Source: Phallusia mammillata (Eukaryota; Chordata; Ascidiacea; Phlebobranchia; Ascidiidae). Taken from it: a stretch of DNA of 64,000 nt. The notes under the pieces are model-generated. The model saw nothing but the letters and a program-made list of their open reading frames with translations. It did not search any database and had not been told where the DNA came from. A program made the translations under genes and the position numbers. Positions 11,901 to 23,990 of the stretch are shown here, one piece after another (the stretch's first letter is position 1; each line of letters begins with the position of its first letter). The DNA lies in assembly GCA_003260075.1 (NCBI GenBank), contig QLIY01000736.1, positions 18,565 through 82,564 on the forward strand. The letters are read 5' to 3'.

Positions 11901-14900
11901 CGGGGGGGGGGTCATATTTTTTCACCTTGTTATGATTTTCATCGATCTTCGCTTCCATTCGAAGTCGAATCGATTCAAATGTTGTAATGTACAACTTCTG
12001 TGAGTGCGTCATAATTTCCTTCGTCACATGAAGCGGGCAATACACAAAGTAGGGGTCCGTTTCACTGGAAAAAAACAATAAGGAGTTTTTAAAAAAAAAA
12101 AATTGTCAAAAAAGTTAAGCAATAAAACGTAAAGAAAAGAAAATGACATTCAAATTAATTGTATCTTTTAAGTGGGACAATAATCAATGCACAAAAAACA
12201 AATTGGAAATACAAAACAAGGCATTGAAAAGGCAATTCAGGGGGGGGGGGTTTTTCCAGGATTTCTAATGATGAAAGCAACCCTTAAGAAATCTAGTAAA
12301 TATTCAAGCACATATATGTTGGTATTTTCACCTGTCCACATTGCTGTCGTTTTCTGATAACAATCCATATTTTTGTGCACAAGTAACATGGAAGAAAGGG
12401 GGGGGGGTTTTTTCCAGGATTTCTAATGATAAAAACAACCCTTAACAAATCTGGTAATATTCAAGCACATATATGTTGGTAACTCACCTGTCCACATTGC
12501 TGTCATTTTCTGATAACAATCCATATTTTTGTGCACAAGTAACATGGAAGAAACTCTTGCATAAACCAGCATCACATTTAATACAAATCCCTGTAATATA
12601 TTTGAGTAACAGGATTAGTATCAGGAAACAGGAAGATATGGTCAGGTAAGGCTGTTATGCAAACATTTTAAGGGGTAACAGTTTTAAGGGAACACTAAAA
12701 CTCACATTTTACAGCTAAGGGGGTCAACTTACCTGTTTTCGACATTACAACATCATCACAGAGAATGCATTCTTTAGATCCGTAAAGCATTGTATTGAGC
12801 ATTGAAAAATCAATCAAATTCTTTTCATTGAACACATTCTTTCTCAAAATGTATCTAAACACAAAAAACATTTATTTTAATATTTTAACTATATTTTACT
12901 GCATATGTTTGCATTTTATGTTTGTAAACATACAAATCTTGGGAACTGGGTTTTGCTGCAATCCTAGTTAATCACATACCAGTTATGTGTATATTCTGTT
13001 TTATTGCATAAGGACTAGGAGAATTACAATGTAGCGTATATTCAAGCTAATGCATTAAAGTAAATTGATTGTGTGATCCACTAGTATCAACTATATTAGA
13101 AATCCTAACCTACCTTGCACATATAACATGACACCATTGTCCCGATGAGGTTTCTCGTAAACATCCATCCTGTGAAGGGCAGAAATCGCAATCCTGAGGG
13201 GGGGGGGTTCAACTATATTTTAACCCATGTGCGTGCATTTTACTTACAAATAATGTAATTAGTATAGGTTGTTCTACACTATAATTTATTAGTGTTGCAT
13301 GTGTGTAAACATAAAAATATCAGAAACATTTTTTTTTGTCAATAGCAGACCAGTTAAATGCTTATTTTGTTTTTTGCAAGGGAATTTACAATCCCAGAAT
13401 GTAGCGTGTTGTATAAAAGTAAATTGATTGTGTGATCCACTAGTATCAACCGTAATCGAAATCCTAACCCACCTTGCACATATAACATGACACCATTGTC
13501 CCGATGAAGTTTCTCGTAAACATCCATCCTGTGAAGGGCAGAAATCGCAATCCTGAAATCACGATAAGTTTAGCTTACAGTGGTTCCAGAATAGTTACAT
13601 ACAAAACTTATTTCCTACCTTTGATTTTTCACTGAGACATGAACTGCAAAACCAATCGGGTTTGCTGTCAGGCTTGTTTCCATGGTAACAATCTACAGGC
13701 AAAGTTTTCTTTAGATATTGTTTAAAAGTGAAATACATGCCAGTTTTTTTTTAGTTTTTACAACAACACACATCATTACAAGTTGCCGGATTGTCATTGA
13801 TGGCACAGACTTGCTGTAAAGGCTGTCTATACTAGAAGTATTAAACACATAACATATCACTGCAAAGCATTATAGGGCACCTCTAAACTATCAACCAAGA
13901 AAATAAATTTCCCCAAAGTTGAAGAAACCAAGTGGTATTTTTTACTAAGTGCACCTCAAGTCATGATAGTAGTTTACAAAAAAATACAATTCGCAATTGA
14001 ATAATTGAACAGTAGATTGAGTATCAGCAATTTATACAACAGCCGCATATTATGACTGCAGGAAATCAACATAAATACACAAACACTCATACTGCAAGAA
14101 ATCTACACACATAATATATAAGCTATTGGGGGGGGGGTTTTTCTCACCTTGATGCACAGCAATGCCACATTTGGAGCAAACTAGGATTTTGTTCGGATGT
14201 TGATTTTTCAAACAAATACAACACACAAGCTCTGGTTTGTTTAGTCCTTTCAAAACCTGAAACAGCAACAATTAAGTGACTGCGAATTTCACTAATAAAA
14301 ATAACAAATAAATGTACTTTACACCAGAAATATATTTTTTACTTAAGTCCCTTCATGTATGTGCTAAAACAAGTCAAGTCCTTACCTTAAACCTCAACCT
14401 TAAACAGTTGAGATACTAAACTCACATTTTGTCTTAGGGGGGGGGGGTCCCTTCATGTACGTGCTAAAACAAGTCAAGTCCTTAGAAACCTCAACCTTAA
14501 ACAGTTGAGATACTAAACTCACATTTTGTCTTAATATTCTCCACTGCTTTGCGATCTTTTCTTGACTTTCCGACAAACTATTCTGAAATCGCTGGTGACT
14601 TGGTAAAAATCCAGCTGTACCGGGAAGTGTTGGCGCTACGACATCGTACTTGTGGCGGTGTTGGCGTGGCAACGATGAATGATGCTCTGTAGAGAAATCG
14701 TAAGTTGCGGAAAATGAATTAACACCAAACATCAATTTGTACATACCTGATCGGGAATTACCTTCATGACGCGATTCAGTTTCTGCAAATAATTATTTAT
14801 GAATGTAAATAGGTTTTATTGATTAATTGTTATGTTATTGAAAGTGTAATGATACGAAACAAGCAAGAAATCTTAAATCTTGGGCCCTAAACAGCCCAAA

Positions 14901-16587
14901 CATTTTTTAAGTATATATACCTAATATTTACTGCTTTAAAAATATCTTGGTGTGGTTTATTAACCAATTTAAAGAAAGTATAAGATTTGTTAATAGTAAT
15001 ACAAACACAACTTGTTTGAAATTTTAACATGTCAGACTTCGAACCTCCATCGGAAGTCGATTTCGATGTTTCCGACGCAGATTCACTTTCTTCATCTGAT
15101 TCACTTTCTAAAAAATCAAACAAACAATTTATTCACAGCACACCAGTACAGTGACACAGCTTTCATCAATACTAGGAGTTGCCAACCATGCTTCTTTATT
15201 TATGTCACACAATTCAACAGTTGCATTTAACCAACAATTTATTTAGTCCATCGTGGTTTCGTAACTTATTGTGTTCCACAATCACCCCATAATGTAATAT
15301 GTTTCAAATTCATACGGTTTTAAATATTTCCCTTTTTTATCAGAAATGGTTATGTTACGAAAAACTAGTTGCTGACAGAAAAAGCTTGAAAAACGCTTAT
15401 TAAAGAACTTGCTTTTTATGGGTCCCGTATCTTGTGAAACAATGTCACAATTGAAGTTTGCCAAGACCAGGTAAAATGCACTAACTGTTTATTATGTATT
15501 TCCATTAGAGTAAGACAAAAAAACATAAATGGCACATGCAATGATGTCTACAAACCAATTATAGCTAACGGGGGGGGGGTAAGAAAGCTTGAGAAACACT
15601 GATTGAAAAACTTGTTTTTTATGGGTCCAGTATCTTGTGAAACAATGTCACAATTGAAGTTTGCCAAGAACAGGTGAAATGCAAAAACTGTGTGTTATTC
15701 ATTTCCATGAAAGTAGAACAAAACAAAATAAATGACACATGCAATGATGTCTACAAACCAACTATAGCTAGCAACACACACTCACCAGATAGAAGAGTCG
15801 ATTTATTGGCATTTATCTCAAAATCACAATCATCCTCTTCTTCATCCCCATCATTTTCCTCCTGCATGAGACGAAGAATATTCTCCTCTTGCAGTTTGAT
15901 CTTCCGCTTCCCTGGAGCTCTACTCACTACAGGGAAATACAAAAGAAAATGTTCAAGTATTTTAAATTATGGAAATTGGACAAATTGAATCAGTTTTAAA
16001 TTTAAACACAAAAGCAAAGAGCGACTATGAATATTTGTCAACCGTAGATACTGCATATTGTTTTGACATGTAATAATCTCATCACATTGACTATAACCAG
16101 TGGTGGGATTCAGCTGGTCCGCACCGGTTCTATAGAACCGTCTCACGAAATTTTATGAGATCAGGGGGGGGGGCAATCTCATCACATTGACTGTAACCAG
16201 TGGTGGGATTCAGCTGGTCCGCACCGGTTCCATAGAACCGTCTCACGAAATTTTATGAGATCAGCGAACCGGTTAGCATTACCGGGTACTGTACCGGTTC
16301 TATAGAACCGTCTGAAATTTTATGAGATCAGCGAACCGGTTAGCATTACTGGTTACTGTCTCAAAATTGACTTTTTGTAGCAGAACCGGCTGAAAAATAT
16401 GACTTTTGTGATAGAACCGCCCGGCAGAAAAATATGACTTTCGTGAGAGAACCAGCTGACAAACAAAATGAACCCACCACTGGCTGTAACTCAGTTTGTT
16501 TTGGTAAAAAAACTACTAGAATCTGTGATGACATAATTAATTTCACACAAGTAGTAACTTACCCATTGATTTGTACATAAAACTCAT
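1694..16587 (-). CDS. PHF14: PHD finger protein 14 (PHF14) orthologue
   Basis: PHF14 is a nuclear multi-PHD chromatin reader. I assembled 22 coding exons, 5' to 3': 16587-16563, 15926-15786, 15107-15045, 14782-14747, 14686-14523, 14256-14148, 13692-13619, 13552-13473, 12854-12733, 12590-12488, 12064-11913, 11076-10937, 10335-10141, 9655-9534, 9473-9386, 8151-7970 (or 7359-7178), 7078-6916, 6405-6309, 6243-5755, 5451-5310, 4515-4356, 3847-1694. All phases agree, giving 5001 nt or 1666 aa. Domain order: acidic N-terminus; PHD1 (CCICLKN, VCSKCGIAVHQ, residues about 150-200); an extended-PHD zinc cassette (CDFCPSQDG, WCHVICAR, ECILCDD, CIKCDAG, FFHVTCAQKYG, about 205-335); a coiled coil (about 425-505); PHD3 (LCDICHDDNN, FHLNCLDPPL, about 550-602); PHD4 (TCKVCGTT, FHIWCCDPPY, about 851-900). 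The last exon adds a 717-residue Ser/Thr-rich disordered tail, whereas human PHF14 ends soon after PHD4. The exact donor near 6916 is uncertain (6934 is also in phase). Confidence 0.93.
6374..6910 (-). repeat. Direct duplication around a 10-G gap in a PHF14 exon
   Basis: Bases about 6374-6631 recur at about 6643-6905 with small differences, separated by G10 at 6632-6641. The second copy carries only the 5' part of the exon that reads ISYFSRSINKSN, so it cannot serve as a complete alternative exon. It is an unmerged contig end. Confidence 0.85.
7048..8575 (-). repeat. Two copies of the PHF14 PHD3 exon region (allelic contigs)
   Basis: The block 7048 to about 7700 recurs at 7830 to about 8575, separated by a G11 run at 7819-7829. 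Both carry a complete 182-nt PHD3 exon (7178-7359 and 7970-8151) with good splice sites. The exons differ at 8 positions. Seven are synonymous and one changes Val to Met, in the linker before the zinc ligands. Flanking intron sequence differs more and includes indels. This is the pattern of two alleles. Confidence 0.85.
8640..9700 (-). repeat. Two copies of the PHF14 coiled-coil exon region
   Basis: Bases about 8650-9020 and 9335-9690 are near copies. Each has the exon reading GDLVKLKLKPQVT (8699-8786; 9386-9473). In the first copy the neighbouring coiled-coil exon is interrupted by a 30-G run (8937-8966) in place of about 11 bases present in the second copy at 9606-9616. This shows directly that the G run stands in for missing sequence. 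A further G10 is at 9320-9329. Confidence 0.85.
10086..10335 (-). repeat. Duplicated end of a PHF14 exon around a 10-G gap
   Basis: Bases 10082-10127 repeat at 10138-10183 around G10 at 10128-10137. The intact exon is 10141-10335. Nearby, further partial copies of the intron (10320-10380 recurring at 10773-10820, and 10560-10760 recurring at 10815-10960) are separated by G runs at 10411-10420 and 10761-10771. Confidence 0.8.
11160..12064 (-). repeat. Duplicated blocks around 10-G gaps at 11.4 and 11.9 kb
   Basis: An intron block ending at 11387 recurs from about 11400 to 11627 around G10 at 11388-11397. The PHF14 exon that reads PYFVYCPLHV begins at 11780 but is cut at 11901 by G10 (11902-11911). 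Its full copy runs 11913-12064. Confidence 0.85.
12240..14590 (-). repeat. Serial duplicated blocks around 10-G gaps, 12.2-14.6 kb
   Basis: G runs at 12240-12250, 12398-12407, 13198-13207, 14128-14137 and 14437-14447 separate near copies: 12251-12397 recurs at 12408-12555, 12870-13197 recurs at 13208-13560, and 14345-14436 recurs at 14448-14540. The exon reading CDFCPSQDG is complete in both copies (13114-13193 and 13473-13552). Confidence 0.82.
15290..15780. repeat. Duplicated intron block around a 10-G gap
   Basis: The stretch 15375-15569 recurs at 15580-15775 with scattered substitutions, around G10 at 15570-15579. It lies in PHF14 intron 2, with no coding content. Confidence 0.8.
16098..16482 (+). 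mobile_element. hAT MITE family A, with a gap-duplicated left end
   Basis: The left terminus CAGTGGTGGGATTCAG occurs at 16098 and again at 16198 because a G10 gap (16164-16173) splits two contig ends. The element then runs to CCCACCACTG at 16482. The 8-bp flanks are ACTGTAAC and GCTGTAAC (7 of 8 match), typical of hAT target duplications. Three internal AGAACC-type units are present. It lies in the first intron of PHF14. Confidence 0.88.
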
Positions 16588-17631
16588 CTTTGCGAAAACA
16601 CCCTAACACATACATCGAAATTTGGCAAGTTTAGCAATATTTTGCATGGCCGTTACGGTAAGGGTCACAATCTAAAAACATAATTCAGAAAACTTAACCT
16701 TACATTTTTTTTCCACCAACAAGACAAAATAAGCACATGCAAACGTTTTCACGACATTTAAGGTAAACTATTTCTGTATATTACAACTCCAAACATGTTT
16801 TTCAACCAAAAATATCCCTGAAATACAAACACACCACGTAAATTCCACTTTGTTTTCATGTTTGAAAGACGAGAAAAGCAAATTTTAATTCGCGCCTGAT
16901 TTCTATGTTATTGCAAATGCAAAACCATTAAAATTTATTTTCTTTGTCAATTTCAGTTTACATCGACATTTTAAACATTTTATTCAACCATCTTTCAGAA
17001 TGAATGAGATTGGTGTAATGTTCTTTTGCTTTTCGATGCGTGGCCCAATTCAAACATTTAGGTCACTTGTTTTGGAAATACAACACATTGTTGACAGAAT
17101 GGGCAGTTGTTGATGTATGGACAAAAACAACTTTCTGTTTATCTTTGCAACTTGTTTGCGACTAGAAGCCATTAAAATATAGTTATACACCGTTTACAAA
17201 TAGCTTTTCATAGCTTCCAAGGTTTTGTTAACGACCCACCAGCCAGCAACCAACGTTTGCAATTTTGCATCCACAAGAAATATCACATGTAACATTTTTC
17301 TTTGTTTGTTATGCAACTGATACTTATTGGGAAGGATATTAGACAGTGCACACTGAAATTTATTCTAAATATACTTGTGTTTGAGCCTGCCTTTCCCACA
17401 AAGTGATTTGACTTTGCATTGAAATCTGATTTATATCATTTGGATTTGGTTTCGTGAACAAACACGCACAATAAAGTTGTAATGTAGTGTTTACGGTTGT
17501 GGTTGTAGACATATACATGTAAAGATGTTGGGTAGTTGATGTGTCACGTGAAAACATTACTTATCCGCCATGCTTTTTGTTCTGTGCAAAGAAGACGAAC
17601 CACGCTAAGCTTTTTTCAGTTCACTTCAGCA
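16588..17631. promoter_or_regulatory. Shared divergent promoter region of PHF14 and the zinc-finger gene
   Basis: These 1044 bases separate the start codons of two divergently transcribed genes. No ORF or repeat family is recognisable. The sequence is A+T-rich with a CACGTG core at 17546-17551 (GTCACGTGAAAA). No TATA box is convincing. Immediately upstream of the PHF14 ATG the minus strand reads TTTTCGCAAAG, which could be a trans-splice acceptor in an organism that uses spliced leaders. That reading is speculative. Confidence 0.5.
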
Positions 17632-20600
17632 ATGTCCGTCATGCGTTCACAACGATTCAGATCAATGTATGTTACATGTTCTTCTATTTTATTTATTAAT
17701 GGCTAAGAGTTTAAAATTTGTAATTAAAAAATTAAACAAATACCAATAAATAATTGTAGCATGATGATTTTTGCCACGCATGTAATATATGTGACGAAAA
17801 TCTAATTTGAAAAATAGATTAATGACGTAATTTACAAGAGGTCAAAGTTCACAATGCGGCAGTTTGTGGCAGAATGTCAGGTTGGTTTTGTTTTAGTTTT
17901 AGTGAAATCGTCTGCCAAGCAGCAGAAGACATATATTTTCCTGTGTCACCGAAATTTAGTGGTTTAAAGTATGTTCTGAACTGTTTTATTGATGCTAGAA
18001 ATAGTTTAAAACGAACGATGGCCGTTATTAGAATATTGCTTTGTGACAAAAACTTCATACGGAAGCAGCACAATAAGGCGCCATACGGTTTTTGCAAGTC
18101 AATATGTTATTTATGAAACTGTTGACACGTTCCGCAAATAGCATATAATCTTTTGTTTAGAGTAAAATGCTTTTATTAAATTACTGCTGACGGCACTTGA
18201 CTTAACGCTGCTGTTGTCATAGATATAATTACAAAAAATATGAAAATATTTATGCTGTTGTCTTTTGTTAAAATTGTGTTTTTGGTATTAGTTTTTTTTC
18301 CTATTAAAGATGTACTAAATTGTTTTAATGTCACATTTATCTGCAAATTACTGTAAAAGACTTTCACTTTAAAAACGGACAATATAATATACAACTGCAA
18401 TTAACCTGAATTATTTATTCCAGATTTTCACCTAATTCAGACAAGTTGTTTGGTTCAAATGGGCCCGGATTACCCGAGGTTTGCTGCATATATTTTATAA
18501 TTTGTTTTTTTGCTTAGAGTTAGTTGTAAAAATGGCTTTACCTCTGAAACGAAGTTCACGAACAATTAAAGTCACGCAACGACTGGCAGATAGCAAAAAG
18601 CAGGAGGAGAGTTTCAAACGGAGAGGGGCAAGTTTTCATTATTTGTGTAAACATGTGCACGCTCAGAACTTTGTTTCATTTTTGTGCCTGTCATTTTGTA
18701 GCATGTATTTGATGATAACTGTAATTGTTCGGTGGGAAACGTATTAACATCAGTTGTACATAACATGTGCAGTGTACATTTATTGGTCCACACATTTTGT
18801 AAAATCAACAAACAAACATTTAACTTTCTGTTACAGACTTCATCTGATGGCTCACAAAAAGAAACTCTTGCTCAGGTGAATGAGTTGTGCTTATTTTTTG
18901 TTCTGTTGTGCTTGGAACTAAGTTGCGACAAAGACTTGATTTACAGTCAAAATAGGATAATTATGTGGAACATGCAAGCTTGCAAGCTTGTACTTAAACG
19001 CAGGAGCAGCAAACAAATTTTGCTTAAACGCAGGAGCAGCAAACAAATTTTGCTTTTTATGATTCATATTTATTTAGCAAAATCTTTGTGGTTTTCATTC
19101 AACTAAATTTCTGTATTTAGGCGTTAAAGCGAAAACGTGAAAGTGTTGTTAATGTTTTGGACAAAATTGAATTTGAAAAAAGAGATGAATACTCATTGAA
19201 AGAACTCCGCATCATGGATGGACCGACACTGCTTCGGTTGTTTGCTATCAAATCAACAATGAAAGACGGGACTGTTGCTTACAGGTCTGTGTTCAGTAAA
19301 AAGATGGATAATTTTTCTGATCTTCGTAATTTTTACTGGTTTATCAGATGAGCGATTTGTAAGTTTAAGCAATAATCTGCCTAGCACAATTCTTCCAATC
19401 TATTGTTGTAAAGGACTTTTTTGTGTAAAAACTGAATGTGAAAATTTTATAAAAGAAGTCTTACACAAGCATATGTGAGATTTTGGATTGAACGCAGCAA
19501 TTCCATGCAGGCACTGTGCTTAATATAAAGAATTTGTGTTATTTGTTTACATTTTAACTACTAAAAAGTTTGTCAGTTATCAAGGATTTTAACTCCTAAA
19601 AAGTTTATGACTTTCATAACTTTTAAATGCCAAGTTTCGCTCCTAATCAGTTTTATGGAAATAATCCCACTTCCAGCTGTTTGAAACATCAATTTGTTAT
19701 ATATATTTTTTCAGATGCCAATTCTCGCCCAAAATTTGTGAAAAAATGTTTTACAAACCCAATGAGAAATCCAATTATCGTCTGATGTGCGGACATCTGC
19801 TTGAACATGTTTTGATGCATGCAAAAAAATCTCTACGAAGTTAGTAAACTGAGTTTCATATGTTTCATAAAATTGTATTTAGCACAATGTGACAAGTGCA
19901 GTTTCCCAAACCCCACATGTTAGGCAGTTTTAATGGACAGAAATATACTTTATTTTAAAATTGTAATTTTGAACACTTTTGAATCCGCTGATGGCTAGTG
20001 CTAATTTGGTTGGGTGAGGGTTTGTAATTGAAATAACACTGCAATCTGGCCTCATTTGCCGTTGTTGGGACTTATATTTCACATTCCACAAACTATGTAG
20101 TATCATGTGGTACCATGCAGGATTTCGTACCACCCATTTCCAACCACTGATCTGTTATATATTTGTTTCTGCAGACCCTTCATTTTATACCAAAAAGAGA
20201 TATTTTCCTTGCAACGTTGAAAGACAAGAGAGCAGTCATTCGCCACCGTCCACATATCAAAGTATGTAATTAAACCAGTTTTACATCATTATAGGATTTA
20301 TGTTTAAACATAGTACACCTGCTTGGTTTATAACCATTTAAAAAAAATACCATTGTCTCAAAGTGATAAGTGAACGCAATATATTGAACTACCCTTATTA
20401 TCACTATTAAAAACATTGCATGCTCTATATTACCACCTTGTGTTCAGCACTGTTGACGAAACAACATGTAGTCGAACACAGTCCCAACAAAATAATGGTG
20501 ATAAAAGAAGAACCTGCATTGACAATTGGTGGCTTCCCGACCACAGAGGTGGAGGAACTATTCGTTTCACCCGATGCAAAAGAAGCGTTATTCTCCGCTA

Positions 20601-23600
20601 TCGCTCTGCGTCCCATGAAAGAGGAAGTCAGCAGTTCAAGGAAGAAAAAACGGATTAATACAAGACTGAACCGGAAGAAAGTTACTGCCGAGAAAAAGGA
20701 GTCGATCGAACAACGGAGACAAAAGCAGTTGTTGAAGCGATTTCGTAACCAGCCGACCGTGGTGATCGAGGATATTGCAGCTCAACACAGGAACTTAAAC
20801 TCAAGTGTAAATGTTACAGATTTTCTCTCAACCTCGCACCAGGAAAATAACTCTGACTGTGCAAGTGATTTTTCAGCAGGTGTGTTGAGGGTTATATGTA
20901 GAGATGCACAGAATTGGCCTAATTTAGGTTCGGCCAGAATTAAATGTTCAGCAGTTTGCCGTATAAAGTCGTAAGCTACCTTTTTGCCTGGTTTTTCATT
21001 CAGGCGGACTCTATTAGGTGTTATGCCACAGAATAGTTGTGTTTCATTAGAGTTTAAAAAATAATGTTTTTTTATGGTAAAAAAAAAAAAATTACGGTAC
21101 CTTTTAGACAGAATAGACACGTTTTAAAATTTTTGTTCTTAAAGAATCAGTTTCAGTCAAATTGCAACAAATTATATACAGTCCCCCTGAATGTGTTTAT
21201 GTTACAGTACGCTATATCCATGAATAGGTTTGACTGTAATTAATGCATCAGTGAAGGTGTTCTAAGTTGAAAAATTGTATTGTTTATTTTCCACAATGCA
21301 GATTCGACAGATAGCGAGGATCAACCATCCATGGTTTTGTCTCGGAATAAAAGTCTTCTCGCTTCACTTCCTCCGACCAAACAGAAATTGAATCGGCCTT
21401 CGTATTCTCGGATGAAAACTGTACCGAGCATTTTGCGGCGACCACGAAAATCGACGAACACTGCGCTGTTGACTTCCACCGACCCAATATCGAACATAAA
21501 GATCGAAAGCTACAAATCGTTAGCTGCAGGAGAGGATAATGATCAAGGGTGAGTTGCTTCTGAGTGAAAATAATTTTGTGTAGGGAAATTGTCTAAAAAG
21601 AGGGTTACAAATTGTTATTTAATTGGCTGGGCCAAAACTGCAAAAGTTCTGTTTGGTCAAGCACCGGGCAACTCACATTAACGCATGGCGCTGGGATCAC
21701 AAACATTCCCAATTCCATGCCAGTTTTGTAGCTTGCCAAATCTGAGTGGTACAGGCCCCAGACATACAGGTTTTCCACCATCTGACACATTTGATAAAAG
21801 CAATCATTGAAAACCCTTTCGAACACTAGTTCCGCATGTTAGCAGGGCATGAATATGCAAAATTAATGCTCAGTCAGTTTGTGCAACTGCTCAGCCGAGC
21901 ACCGAGCATCACTGTTTTACCAAAAATATATATACTTGGGTTCTTGGCTCTTGCACGGCTCAGCCCATCCCTATTATTTAATAAACTTACAACCATTGTA
22001 AATCAGTTTGCATCTTTTAACTCGATAATCTTCTACTTCGAGGAGTACAGTTATATGAAATTGCAATAAATCGTTTTCCAGGTTTATAAACGTCGTCGAC
22101 ACTGACACAGAGAAATCAGATGAAAGTGGATCGGATGTAGAAGCTGAAGAAGAAGAAGTGGAAAACTCAAATTCCTCGTCCGACATCGCAAGGTAAACAG
22201 ATCTGGTTTAATAAAAACCTGCCAACTAACTTCTTATTTTTATATAATTCAGAATACCTTTAATTTGTTTTATTTATAGCATTAAATTTTAAACAGTCTT
22301 TTCCAATTTAAATATAGTCAACAAAATTAGGTTTAAATGCCATATTTACCTTAAAAACCATAACTAACCACTCATGTTGTGTTGTGAAGAATCTAAAAAA
22401 AATTACCCAAAATAGATGTGTCAGCATTTTATATCTTCGTTTTGTTTTTAGTGACAGTTCCGTTTGGAATTCTGACAGGGAGGACGAACCAACTATGGGG
22501 GTTCCCCAGATCCGAAAAGCCCCGAGAAAACAGGTTTGTTAAAAATGTCCTTGTTGATGTTGCATGGTGTGCCACAAAAGTGTTTCACAAAAAAAAAACG
22601 AAACACACAAAGACAGAAAAGGGGAATTTAACAGTTGGATTTTATTGAACGACGCAGTTGGTTTTTAGCAAGATATTTACATAAGTACATTAAAAAAGTA
22701 TTGCATGCAAAAAATCATTGTAAAAGCATTAAAGTTATGAGTTTCAAAAGTAAACTTGTCAGTTTAGTTTCTGATTTGCTATGTATATTATATGTTTGTT
22801 ATGTCACAATACCTCGGCAAGCATCCATGGCAAGTAGAACAAAAATGTGCTTTATTGATTCTGTTTGTTTCAGAAACTGGTTGCAGTTGAAGAGGATGAG
22901 CCGGAGGAAAAGGTCGGACAAGAATTATCGGGACTGGATCTGTCACGATATGCGATCAGCCATGACCATTGTTACACCGGAGATCGAAGCGTAAGTTGTT
23001 GAGTAAAAATTTGCCAACCTTTATGATTTAAAAATCACACATGGTATGCTTGTAATTACTGTCTTGCTTGGTCAAGATATTTTGGGATGTCTTATTGTGT
23101 TTTATCACTTAAAATATAAACAAAAAGGTGTTTTAACCCCTCTACAAACCATCATAAACTTGTCGTTATCATTTAGGCTATTAAACCCTGAAAATGGATT
23201 TATGATTTAATCTGTGGTCTTTTCTTCAAATAAAAATACTTGAAAGTTTGAAAATTATCCCCATTTTAATTTGTTATTAACCTCGCACAGTACGTTGTTG
23301 GATCGTGCACGATCGAGAAAAATGCAGCGAAAGGTTTAAGTAGCAGCAAATTTCTCGACATGATTTCAAAGGAAAACAGAGACTTGGCAAAGTAAGTTAA
23401 AAATGTGGTTGTTCGAAATCGGACAAAACTTGTTTGTGAATTAATTCCCAATGTCCAGTTGCAAGTTGAGTTTATTTCGCTTGATAATAGAAAACATAGC
23501 GACACAATTGCACTGAAACAATCACCAAACCGGCTGCGCAATCTTTAAACGTTAAGTATGGAATTATAACATAACTGTCTTTTCTATATTTTTTGTTGTA

Positions 23601-23904
23601 TTTGACCAGGTTTTCTGCAAAAAAATTGATCTAATTGATGATACCTTATAGGGCGAAACAGTGTGCACTGTCTGCAGCTTATCATTAATTACCATAATTT
23701 TACCAACTTTGCACAGAAAAAGCAACGTGAAAGCGAAGGAAGTGATCAGAGTTCTTACTAAAAGTCAAGTTCGTTACAACAATGAATACCGACTACAGGG
23801 GCCAAGTAGTAAGAAGATCGAAACATCCGAGGACCCAAAAATTAAGGTGAGCATTTGTTGTGTAATGTAATCCGCAAACTTGGCTGGCAAAATTTTCCCC
23901 TAAA

Positions 23905-23990
<86 letters not shown>

